Shown here piece after piece: positions 7,744 to 13,829 of a DNA stretch of 17,014 nucleotides. Every line of letters begins with the position of its first letter. Position 1 is the first letter of the stretch. Both the position numbers and the translations under genes were made by a program. This DNA is from Bacteroidota bacterium (GTDB taxonomy: Bacteria; Bacteroidota; Bacteroidia; Flavobacteriales_D; JABDKJ01): NCBI GenBank assembly GCA_027621335.1, contig JAQCAN010000023.1:1-17014 (forward strand). Reading direction: 5' to 3'. A model generated the notes under the pieces. That model saw only the letters and a program-made list of their open reading frames with translations. It had not been told where the DNA came from and did no database searches.

Positions 7744-8622
7744 ATGGCATCAGGAAAAGACAAGATAGCAAGGCGCAGGATGCGCGGTTCTTACGTCACC
7801 ACGGTGGTGGGTATTGCACTGGTGCTCTTCATGTTGGGCAGCTTGGGACTTATCATGCTCAATGCTCAGAAGCTGTCTGATCATGTGCGCGAGAACATCC
7901 GTTTTCAGGTGTATCTGAATGAAAATGCCAAGGAGGTGGATGTGGCTAAGCTAAAGAAGAGTATTGATGCCGCGCCTTACACCAAAGGGGCCTTGCTCAA
8001 GACGAAAGAAGAGGCAGCCAAAGAGCTTCAAGAGGAGCTTGGAGAAGACTTTATTGGCTTTTTGGATGGAGTCAACCCCATCCCAGCCACCATCGATCTG
8101 AGGTTGGAAGCGGATTATACAGACTCGGACAGCATCACTTGGATCGTAGACCGCATACAGGCCAACCCAAATGTGCGTGAAGTGGCCTATAGCCCTGACA
8201 TGATAGCCAAGGTGAATGAGAACATGCGCCTTATCGGAATGGTCATCTTGGGCTTCAGTGTCATCTTACTATTGATCGCCATTGCCCTTATCAATAACAC
8301 CATACGATTGGCCATGTACAGCAAGCGCTTCATCATAAGGAGCATGCAGCTCGTAGGGGCTACCAAGGGATTCATTCAGCGCCCCTTCCTTTGGCAAGGC
8401 ATCCTGCAAGGGGTGTTCGCGGGGCTCATCGCCATGGGCATGTTGCTTGCCCTGCTCTACGCATTACGGACAGAAATTCCTGAATTCCTGCAATTCCAAG
8501 ACATGGTCATCTTCTCCAAACTCTTCGGGCTGACTGTTCTACTTGGTATTCTTATTGCCTTCCTCTCCACCTTCTTCGCAGTGAACCGCTATATTCGAAT
8601 GAAATTGGATGACCTATATTGA
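7744..8622 (+). CDS. ftsX: Cell-division ABC-transporter-like permease FtsX
   Basis: A 292-residue inner-membrane protein with the FtsX layout: a basic cytoplasmic N-terminus, a first membrane segment at about 18-39, a periplasmic domain of ~120 residues (40-160), then three membrane segments near 162-184, 219-241 and 260-281. The characteristic permease stretch between segments 2 and 3 includes NNTIRLAMYSKRFIIRSMQLVGAT, which couples to the ATPase FtsE. FtsEX links septal-ring assembly to activation of periplasmic peptidoglycan hydrolases. No ftsE is encoded in the window; in many Bacteroidota the two genes are apart. It is the first gene of a compact unit; the next start lies 4 bp beyond the stop. 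Confidence 0.93.
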   Translation: MASGKDKIARRRMRGSYVTTVVGIALVLFMLGSLGLIMLNAQKLSDHVRENIRFQVYLNENAKEVDVAKLKKSIDAAPYTKGALLKTKEEAAKELQEELGEDFIGFLDGVNPIPATIDLRLEADYTDSDSITWIVDRIQANPNVREVAYSPDMIAKVNENMRLIGMVILGFSVILLLIAIALINNTIRLAMYSKRFIIRSMQLVGATKGFIQRPFLWQGILQGVFAGLIAMGMLLALLYALRTEIPEFLQFQDMVIFSKLFGLTVLLGILIAFLSTFFAVNRYIRMKLDDLY

Positions 8623-8626
8623 CCTT

Positions 8627-8866
8627 ATGAAAGAGCTAGAAAACGGACCGATGTTCTCACTGGACAAACAGAATTACCGACTGATGGTCATAGGATGCGT
8701 CATCGTGCTCATCGGCTTTGGCCTCATGATGGGCGGAGGGAGTGAGGATCCCAATGTTTTCAGCCGTGAGATCTTCAGCCCGCGGAGGATCACTGTGGCC
8801 CCTATCGTGGTCATGGCCGGATACATCTTTATCATGTATGCCATCTTGAAGAAGCCAAAAGCCTGA
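8627..8866 (+). CDS. DUF3098 family small membrane protein
   Basis: A 79-residue protein with two hydrophobic segments (about 20-37 and 58-73). Between them is the family's conserved block GGGSEDPNVFSREIFSPRR, followed by ITVAPIVV and a short basic tail. DUF3098 proteins are almost restricted to Bacteroidota, and they commonly sit between ftsX and uppP, as here. Function is unknown; the neighbours suggest a role in envelope growth or division. The ATG at 8627, 4 bp after the ftsX stop, is preferred. An in-frame ATG at 8609 would overlap ftsX by 14 bp and add six residues. Confidence 0.88.
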   Translation: MKELENGPMFSLDKQNYRLMVIGCVIVLIGFGLMMGGGSEDPNVFSREIFSPRRITVAPIVVMAGYIFIMYAILKKPKA

Positions 8867-8873
8867 TTTATCT

Positions 8874-9665
8874 ATGGAGACTATCAAAGCCATCATCCTT
8901 GGAATCATCCAAGGACTGACAGAGTTTTTACCTGTGAGCAGCAGCGGCCACTTGGAATTGGCCAAGGAGATTCTGGGAATGGAGTTAGGCGAAGAGAGCA
9001 TCCTTATGACCGTCACCCTCCATGGCGCCACAGCATTGAGTACTTTGGTCGTGTTCAGGAAGGAAGTAATGGAGATTCTCAAAGGGCTCTTTGCCTTCAA
9101 AGTGAATGAAGAGCTGCTCTTCAGCCTGAAGATCATCCTTTCCATGGTCCCAGCCGCCTTTGTGGGGCTGTTCTTCGAGGATGAGATCGATACGTTCTTC
9201 ACAGGGAACATCTTACTGGTCGGGGCTATGCTCATGGTCACAGGAGTTCTGCTATTCTTGGCCGACAGAGCCAAGTACACAGATAGAGCCGTCACCTTCC
9301 CACAGGCCCTCTTGATTGGGGTCTCTCAGGCCATCGCTATCCTTCCTGGTATCTCTCGTTCTGGAGCAACCATCTCTACCAGCGTACTCTTGGGTGTGGA
9401 TCGTCAACGAGCGTCCCGTTTCTCTTTCCTAATGGTTGTGCCTTTGATTCTGGGAAAAATGGCTAAGGACCTTCTGGACGGAGAGTTCAGCAGCTCCCAA
9501 ATGGACATGACTGCTTTATTAGCAGGGTTCATAGCGGCATTCATTACGGGTCTTTGGGCGTGTACGTGGATGATCGAAGTGGTCAAGCGCAGTAAGCTGA
9601 GTTGGTTCAGCATCTATTGTTTCGTGGTCGGTACAGCGGCTATCATCTGGAGCCTGACTGCATGA
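8874..9665 (+). CDS. uppP: Undecaprenyl-diphosphatase UppP (BacA)
   Basis: A 263-residue polytopic membrane enzyme that dephosphorylates undecaprenyl diphosphate, recycling the lipid carrier for peptidoglycan and other envelope polymers. Both hallmark motifs are intact: QGLTEFLPVSSSGHL at 13-27 (Glu17, His26) and PGISRSGAT at 158-166 (Arg162). Length matches the family. The start lies 7 bp after the DUF3098 stop, and the stop overlaps the truB start in an ATGA, so translation of the two is probably coupled. Overproduction of this enzyme is known to give bacitracin resistance in other bacteria. Confidence 0.96.
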   Translation: METIKAIILGIIQGLTEFLPVSSSGHLELAKEILGMELGEESILMTVTLHGATALSTLVVFRKEVMEILKGLFAFKVNEELLFSLKIILSMVPAAFVGLFFEDEIDTFFTGNILLVGAMLMVTGVLLFLADRAKYTDRAVTFPQALLIGVSQAIAILPGISRSGATISTSVLLGVDRQRASRFSFLMVVPLILGKMAKDLLDGEFSSSQMDMTALLAGFIAAFITGLWACTWMIEVVKRSKLSWFSIYCFVVGTAAIIWSLTA

Positions 9666-10390
9666 TCATCACCAAGACCGAGCTGGCCACCTTTCCTGAC
9701 TTAGACCATGCCGCTGGGTCCATCATCCTTGTAGATAAGCCAAAAGGGTGGACCTCTTTCGATGTGGTAGCCAAGGTGCGCAGGATGATGTCACGTTATT
9801 ACAAGGTGAAGCGGTTCAAAGTTGGGCATACAGGGACTTTGGACCCTCTGGCAACAGGCCTACTTATTCTTTGCATCGGCAGGGCTACCAAGCGCATTGT
9901 GGAGTTCATGGACCAGGAGAAGGAATACAAGGGAACCATCACTTTTGGACAAAGCACAGCCTCTTATGACCTGGAGACCGAAGTGGTTGATACCTTCCCT
10001 ACGGCCCACCTGACCGAAGAAATAGTGACGGAAGCGACCAAGGCCTTCACTGGGGATTTCATGCAGCTGCCACCCGTCTTCTCTGCCAAGCAGGTGGATG
10101 GAAAACGAGCGTATGAATCCGCGAGGGAGGGAAAGGAGGTCAAGGTATCTCCGGCCATGGTGAACGTCTCCCAGTTCGAGTTGACGGCCTTCCGTTGGCC
10201 AGAGGTGGACTTCCTTGTTCGATGCAGCAAAGGCACCTATATCCGCTCCCTCGCCCATGACCTAGGAAAGGCCGTGGACTCCGGGGCCCACTTGTCGGCC
10301 TTGAGACGGACGGCCAGCGGAGAGTTCCGTGTGCAAGAGGCAGTGACTGTAGAAGAAATACGTTCTGTTCTCCCTTTGGATAGGACCTAA
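9662..10390 (+). CDS. truB: tRNA pseudouridine(55) synthase TruB
   Basis: A 242-residue enzyme that converts U55 of the tRNA T-arm to pseudouridine. The N-terminal LVDKPKGWTSFDVV (23-36) and catalytic motif HTGTLDPLATGLL (56-68, nucleophile Asp61) are present, with YKGTITFGQSTASYDLETE and later KGTYIRSLAHDLG as further family blocks. The ATG at 9662 is chosen because it overlaps the uppP stop as ATGA; the same frame stays open back to 9602, but that part is antiparallel to no known family and lies inside uppP. The C-terminus is short compared with E. coli TruB, lacking a long PUA-like extension, as in many Bacteroidota. A promoter-like element follows before queA. Confidence 0.95.
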   Translation: MIITKTELATFPDLDHAAGSIILVDKPKGWTSFDVVAKVRRMMSRYYKVKRFKVGHTGTLDPLATGLLILCIGRATKRIVEFMDQEKEYKGTITFGQSTASYDLETEVVDTFPTAHLTEEIVTEATKAFTGDFMQLPPVFSAKQVDGKRAYESAREGKEVKVSPAMVNVSQFELTAFRWPEVDFLVRCSKGTYIRSLAHDLGKAVDSGAHLSALRRTASGEFRVQEAVTVEEIRSVLPLDRT

Positions 10391-10398
10391 AGCTTCAT

Positions 10399-10429
10399 TT
10401 GATAATGGCCGTGGATAAATGTAACTTCG
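10399..10429 (+). promoter_or_regulatory. Putative promoter of queA-rlmN-barrel unit
   Basis: TTG at 10399-10401, then 20 bp, then TAACTTCG (10422-10429), a one-mismatch TAnnTTTG followed by CGCCC. This fits Bacteroidota -33/-7 spacing and predicts a leader of about 30 bases ahead of the queA ATG at 10466. It lies in the 75-bp gap after truB. Confidence 0.45.
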
Positions 10430-10465
10430 CGCCCGCTCAAGAGAATACCTAATTAAAACGTTTCC

Positions 10466-11518
10466 ATGAAGTTATCTCAGTTCAAATACAAGCTACCCAA
10501 GACCGCTATAGCCACTTATCCTGTGGAAACCAGGGACGAGTCCAGATTGATGGTGCTCAACAGGAAGGACGGGAGCATAGAACACAAAATGTTCAAGGAC
10601 ATCTTGGCGTATTTTGTGGAGGGTGACGTGATGATCATGAATAACACCAAGGTCTTTCCAGCTCGCATGTACGGCAATAAGGAGAAGACCGGAGCGAAGA
10701 TTGAGGTCTTCCTTCTCAGGGAACTGAACCGTGAGAGCCTATTATGGGATGTATTGGTGGATCCAGCGCGTAAGATCCGTATTGGGAATAAGCTCTATTT
10801 CGGAGATGATGACAACGAATTGGTGGCTGAAGTCATCGATAATACCACCTCACGTGGGCGAACACTGCGCTTCCTCTTTGACGGACCTTATGAGGATTTC
10901 AAGGCAAAGCTTTTCAGCTTCGGGGAGATGCCCATTCCAAGGTACATTGGCCGTGAGGCGGAGGAGTTGGATAAAGACCGATACCAAACCATCTACTCCA
11001 AGAATGAAGGCGCAGTGGCTGCTCCTACTGCAGGGCTTCACTTCAGCCGTGAATTATTGAAGCGATTGGAGATCAAAGGTGTGAACTTTGCAGAAGTGAC
11101 ACTTCACGTGGGCCTTGGCACGTTCCGCCCTGTAGAAGTGGAGGACATCACCAAACATAAGATGGACTCTGAACAGATCATCATTCCAGCTGAAGCGGCC
11201 AAGATGGTCTCTGACGCTCAAGACAGGAGACAACGGGTTTGCGCGATAGGAACCACAGCTATGAGGACCATAGAATCCTCTGTGAGCACGGACAGTCGAC
11301 TGAAGCCATACACAGGTTGGACCAATAAGTTCATCTACCCACCCTACGACTTCTCCATTGCCGATTGCATGGTCACCAACTTCCATATGCCTGAGAGCAC
11401 CTTGCTCATGATGATCTCTGCGTTCGGAGGGTATGACCACGTCATGAATGCCTACAAAGTGGCCTTGAAAGAAGGGTACCGCTTCCTCTCCTACGGGGAT
11501 GCGATGCTCATTATCTAA
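10466..11518 (+). CDS. queA: S-adenosylmethionine:tRNA ribosyltransferase-isomerase QueA
   Basis: A 350-residue enzyme that transfers and isomerises the ribosyl group of S-adenosylmethionine onto 7-aminomethyl-7-deazaguanine in tRNA, making epoxyqueuosine. Family blocks are clear: the N-terminus MKLSQFKYKLP, RDESRLMVL (23-31), NNTKVFPARM (59-68), GEMPIPRYI, AVAAPTAGLHFS, TLHVGLGTFRPV and the C-terminal TNFHMPESTLLMMISAFGG. Length matches the family. The first ATG of the frame is used; it lies behind a promoter-like element and has no strong Shine-Dalgarno sequence. No other queuosine gene is in the window. The rlmN gene begins 20 bp after the stop. Confidence 0.96.
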   Translation: MKLSQFKYKLPKTAIATYPVETRDESRLMVLNRKDGSIEHKMFKDILAYFVEGDVMIMNNTKVFPARMYGNKEKTGAKIEVFLLRELNRESLLWDVLVDPARKIRIGNKLYFGDDDNELVAEVIDNTTSRGRTLRFLFDGPYEDFKAKLFSFGEMPIPRYIGREAEELDKDRYQTIYSKNEGAVAAPTAGLHFSRELLKRLEIKGVNFAEVTLHVGLGTFRPVEVEDITKHKMDSEQIIIPAEAAKMVSDAQDRRQRVCAIGTTAMRTIESSVSTDSRLKPYTGWTNKFIYPPYDFSIADCMVTNFHMPESTLLMMISAFGGYDHVMNAYKVALKEGYRFLSYGDAMLII

Positions 11519-11522
11519 ATCC

Positions 11523-11536
11523 AGGGCAATGGCCCT
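11523..11536 (+). other. Hairpin directly upstream of the rlmN start
   Basis: AGGGC (11523-11527) and GCCCT (11532-11536) form a perfect 5-bp GC-rich stem around the loop AATG, ending two bases before the rlmN ATG at 11539. It occupies the ribosome-binding position, so it could affect translation initiation. It is short and has no U-tract, so a terminator is unlikely. Confidence 0.35.
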
Positions 11537-11538
11537 CC

Positions 11539-12579
11539 ATGTCCATGACTACAAAAAAGGACATACGCAGCCTCAGGGCTGAGGAGTTGAGGGACTACTT
11601 CCTTTCCATTGACGAGCCCAAGTACAGGGCCGATCAGGTGTATCAGTGGCTCTGGCAGAAATCTGCTCATAGCTTCTCTGACATGAGCAACCTTCCCAAA
11701 GGATTGAGGGACAAACTTGAAGAACAGTTCATCGTCCATGAACTCACCGTGCATACGCGTCAGAAAAGTGCGGATGGTACGATAAAATACGCCTTTGAAC
11801 TATCAGACGGGAACATGGTCGAAGGGGTCTTGATTCCCACGGCCAAGCGCCTCACAGCCTGCATATCCACCCAGGTAGGGTGCAGTCTGGCCTGTAAATT
11901 CTGCGCCACAGGGATGCTCAAAAGGATGAGGAATCTGGCCTATAGCGAAATCTATGACCAAGTGGTGGTCATCAACGAGGAGGCCAAGAGGGAATATGGG
12001 AAAGGACTGACCAACATCGTTTACATGGGGATGGGCGAGCCTTTGCTCAATTATGCGAACACCATGGAGTCCGTAGCCAAGATCACTCAAGAACAAGGCC
12101 TTCACATGTCTGCTAAGCGCATCACCATCTCCACTGCAGGTATTGCCAAGATGATCCGTCAGATGGGTGAGGAGAAGAGCAAGGTGAAGTTGGCCCTGAG
12201 TCTCCATGCGGCCAATGACGAGAAGCGGAATAGCATCATGGCCATCAATGAGAGCAATAACCTCCAGATTTTAGCTGAGGCCTTGAATTATTACTACTCA
12301 CATACAAAACAGAAGATCACGTTCGAGTATATCATCTTCAAGGGTTTCAATGACACCCTGACGGATGCCAAGGAACTTCTGGACTTCTGTAGGAAGGTGC
12401 CGAGCAAGGTCAATATCATCGAGTACAATGATGTGGAAGGCACAGAATTCAAACAGGCCGATCAAGACAAAGTGGATGCCTTCGCGGCCTATCTTGAGAA
12501 CAATGGGGTCATCGCCAAAGTGCGCAGGAGCAGAGGTAAGGATATCGATGCGGCCTGCGGCCAATTGGCCAATAAATAG
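11539..12579 (+). CDS. rlmN: Dual-specificity 23S rRNA / tRNA adenine-C2 methyltransferase RlmN
   Basis: A 346-residue radical-SAM enzyme that methylates C2 of A2503 in 23S rRNA and A37 in some tRNAs. The iron-sulfur motif CxxxCxxC is at Cys115, Cys119 and Cys122 (QVGCSLACKFCATG). Glu95 sits in the VEGV motif, MGMGEPLLNY is the SAM-binding GGE-like block, and LSLHAAND is the family's late motif. The C-terminal cysteine of the transient protein-RNA adduct is Cys340 in AACGQL, and the partner is Cys122 or its equivalent. RlmN rather than Cfr is favoured by length and housekeeping context. The start at 11539 is the first ATG of the frame; a second in-frame ATG at 11545 is also possible. Confidence 0.95.
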   Translation: MSMTTKKDIRSLRAEELRDYFLSIDEPKYRADQVYQWLWQKSAHSFSDMSNLPKGLRDKLEEQFIVHELTVHTRQKSADGTIKYAFELSDGNMVEGVLIPTAKRLTACISTQVGCSLACKFCATGMLKRMRNLAYSEIYDQVVVINEEAKREYGKGLTNIVYMGMGEPLLNYANTMESVAKITQEQGLHMSAKRITISTAGIAKMIRQMGEEKSKVKLALSLHAANDEKRNSIMAINESNNLQILAEALNYYYSHTKQKITFEYIIFKGFNDTLTDAKELLDFCRKVPSKVNIIEYNDVEGTEFKQADQDKVDAFAAYLENNGVIAKVRRSRGKDIDAACGQLANK

Positions 12580-12604
12580 AACCTCCTTGAGCCAACAACA
12601 GCAT

Positions 12605-13444
12605 ATGAAAAAGCTCCTCTGCCTTATCCTAGTGCTTCTTGGAGCAAATAATGCCCAGGCTCAAGACTCAACGTATCAGAGAACACATTCCTTTTTCATC
12701 ACTTGGGGCTATAACCGCACCCAGTATGAGAACACTGACATCCACTTCCAGGGGCAGGATTTCGACTTCACCATGAAGGACGTGAGTGCTCAGGACCTTC
12801 CTACAGCCTATGAAGCGAGGACCTATCTGAATCCTCTCCGATTCACCATCCCCCAGTTCGACTTCAGGGTAGGCTTCTTCCTCAGCGAGAAACTCTCCGT
12901 CTCAGCGGGCTGGGACCATATGAAGTACCGCATCACTCGGTATCAGAGGGTGACCATGGATGGCACCGTGAGCGAGACCTTTTCCCCCACCTATGCTGGA
13001 ATCTATCAGAATGAGGACTTTGACCTCATTCCGTCCTTTCTGAGTATGGAGCATACCAATGGCTTGAACTACGTAAGGTTGGGTGTGGAGTGGCATGAGC
13101 AGATATGGCAGGATAAGGCAGAGCGCTTCCATTTGGATGCGGTGTTGGGGCTGTCCATAGGTCCGGTATTCACGTGGACGGATAGCTTCGTCTTGGACCG
13201 CAGGTACAAGAACTGGCTTCATCTGGCAGGCTGGGGCGTTTCAGGTCAATTGGCCCTGAGGTTCCGATACAAGGACACCTTCTATGTGCAGTACCAGCAC
13301 CAGAATGGCTATATAGACCTCTCCGACATCATCTTCATGGACGAGCTGCCGAACAGAGCAGAACACAATGTGAAGTTCAATGAGAGAAGCATCTGTATAG
13401 GTGCTCAGATTCCGATTTTCATCGGAGGAAATCCCAATAAATAG
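12605..13444 (+). CDS. Predicted outer-membrane beta-barrel protein, function unknown
   Basis: A 279-residue protein with a signal peptide (MKKLL, hydrophobic core, probable cleavage after AQA at about 17-19). The mature part alternates aromatic and polar residues in short strands, for example FFITWGYNRTQY, FDFRVGFFLS, LSVSAGWDHMKYRI and FYVQYQHQNGYIDLS, and ends in a strand with ICIGAQIPIFI, as expected for an 8- to 12-strand barrel. It resembles a barrel family I have seen in Flavobacteriales with the blocks TYLNPLRFTIPQF, WDHMKY and HTNGLNYV; no function is known to me. The ATG at 12605 is chosen for its signal peptide; the same frame stays open back inside rlmN. It lies 25 bp after rlmN and is probably co-transcribed with it. 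Confidence 0.8.
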   Translation: MKKLLCLILVLLGANNAQAQDSTYQRTHSFFITWGYNRTQYENTDIHFQGQDFDFTMKDVSAQDLPTAYEARTYLNPLRFTIPQFDFRVGFFLSEKLSVSAGWDHMKYRITRYQRVTMDGTVSETFSPTYAGIYQNEDFDLIPSFLSMEHTNGLNYVRLGVEWHEQIWQDKAERFHLDAVLGLSIGPVFTWTDSFVLDRRYKNWLHLAGWGVSGQLALRFRYKDTFYVQYQHQNGYIDLSDIIFMDELPNRAEHNVKFNERSICIGAQIPIFIGGNPNK

Positions 13445-13453
13445 ATCAGGGCA

Positions 13454-13679
13454 CTATTCCTTCCAGATGAAGGAATTCTTAGTGCGGTATTCACTCCACT
13501 CCCATAGGGGATTGACGGGGTCCTTCATCCAGTCTTCACCATTGATCAAGAATTGGTAACGGTGCTTTCCTGGAGGCAGATAGATGCTGAGGTCCCAGCT
13601 TTCAGGTCCTTGGACCATGGCATAGCCATGGGTCAACCAACAAGGCCAATACCGCAACAATCGAACATATGTTGGTCCC
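13454..13679 (-). pseudogene. CBM48 / glycogen-binding-domain remnant
   Basis: The minus strand encodes about 74 residues ending in a stop at 13454. They match the C-terminal three quarters of an AMPK-type CBM48 domain: WDLSIYLPPGKHRYQFLING, then DPVNPLWEWSEY and NSFIWKE. In the family the same block follows a GDFNxW-like strand, and here RLLRYWPCWL sits in that place. Two TGA codons stand directly upstream at about 13680-13685, there is no ATG in a sensible position, and the missing first strand is not found in frame. A TTG at 13660 or an internal ATG could start a short protein, but it would lack part of the fold. I judge it a decayed or truncated gene, possibly once secreted or involved in glycan binding. 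Its last bases form an 8-bp hairpin. Confidence 0.6.
13456..13476. terminator. Hairpin between convergent genes
   Basis: ATTCCTTC (13456-13463) and GAAGGAAT (13469-13476) pair perfectly as an 8-bp stem around a 5-base loop, starting 12 bp after the barrel-gene stop. Its position fits a terminator for the queA-rlmN-barrel transcript, but no U-tract follows on either strand. It overlaps the last codons of the CBM48 remnant, so the pairing may be a by-product of the coding sequence. Confidence 0.35.
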
Positions 13680-13829
13680 TGTCATCATCTTGGATGAATA
13701 TAGGCCTGAACTGCGCCCGGAGGTACTATTTATTACAAATGGTCAATTATCCCCTTGCTTGGCCGATCGAAGCCAAGACTGGACTTGAATAAGCAATGCC
13801 GTAAGGGCCTGATACAACAGAAAAATGTC
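13680..13829. other. Gap between M36 gene and CBM48 remnant with no gene recognised
   Basis: Together with the remnant this makes a stretch of about 385 bp without an intact gene. Short open frames on both strands show no family I recognise. No clear terminator for the M36 gene was found here. Confidence 0.5.

Noticed and set aside
12365..12604. Upstream extension of the barrel-protein frame into rlmN
   Set aside because: The extension is an out-of-frame shadow of rlmN; the ATG at 12605 begins a typical signal peptide.
13591..13788. Plus-strand frame with a plausible-looking stretch (VPVIILDEYRPELRPEVLFI) opposite the CBM48 remnant
   Set aside because: The only good ATG (13669) gives 39 codons, no family was recognised, and it overlaps the better-supported CBM48 reading on the other strand.
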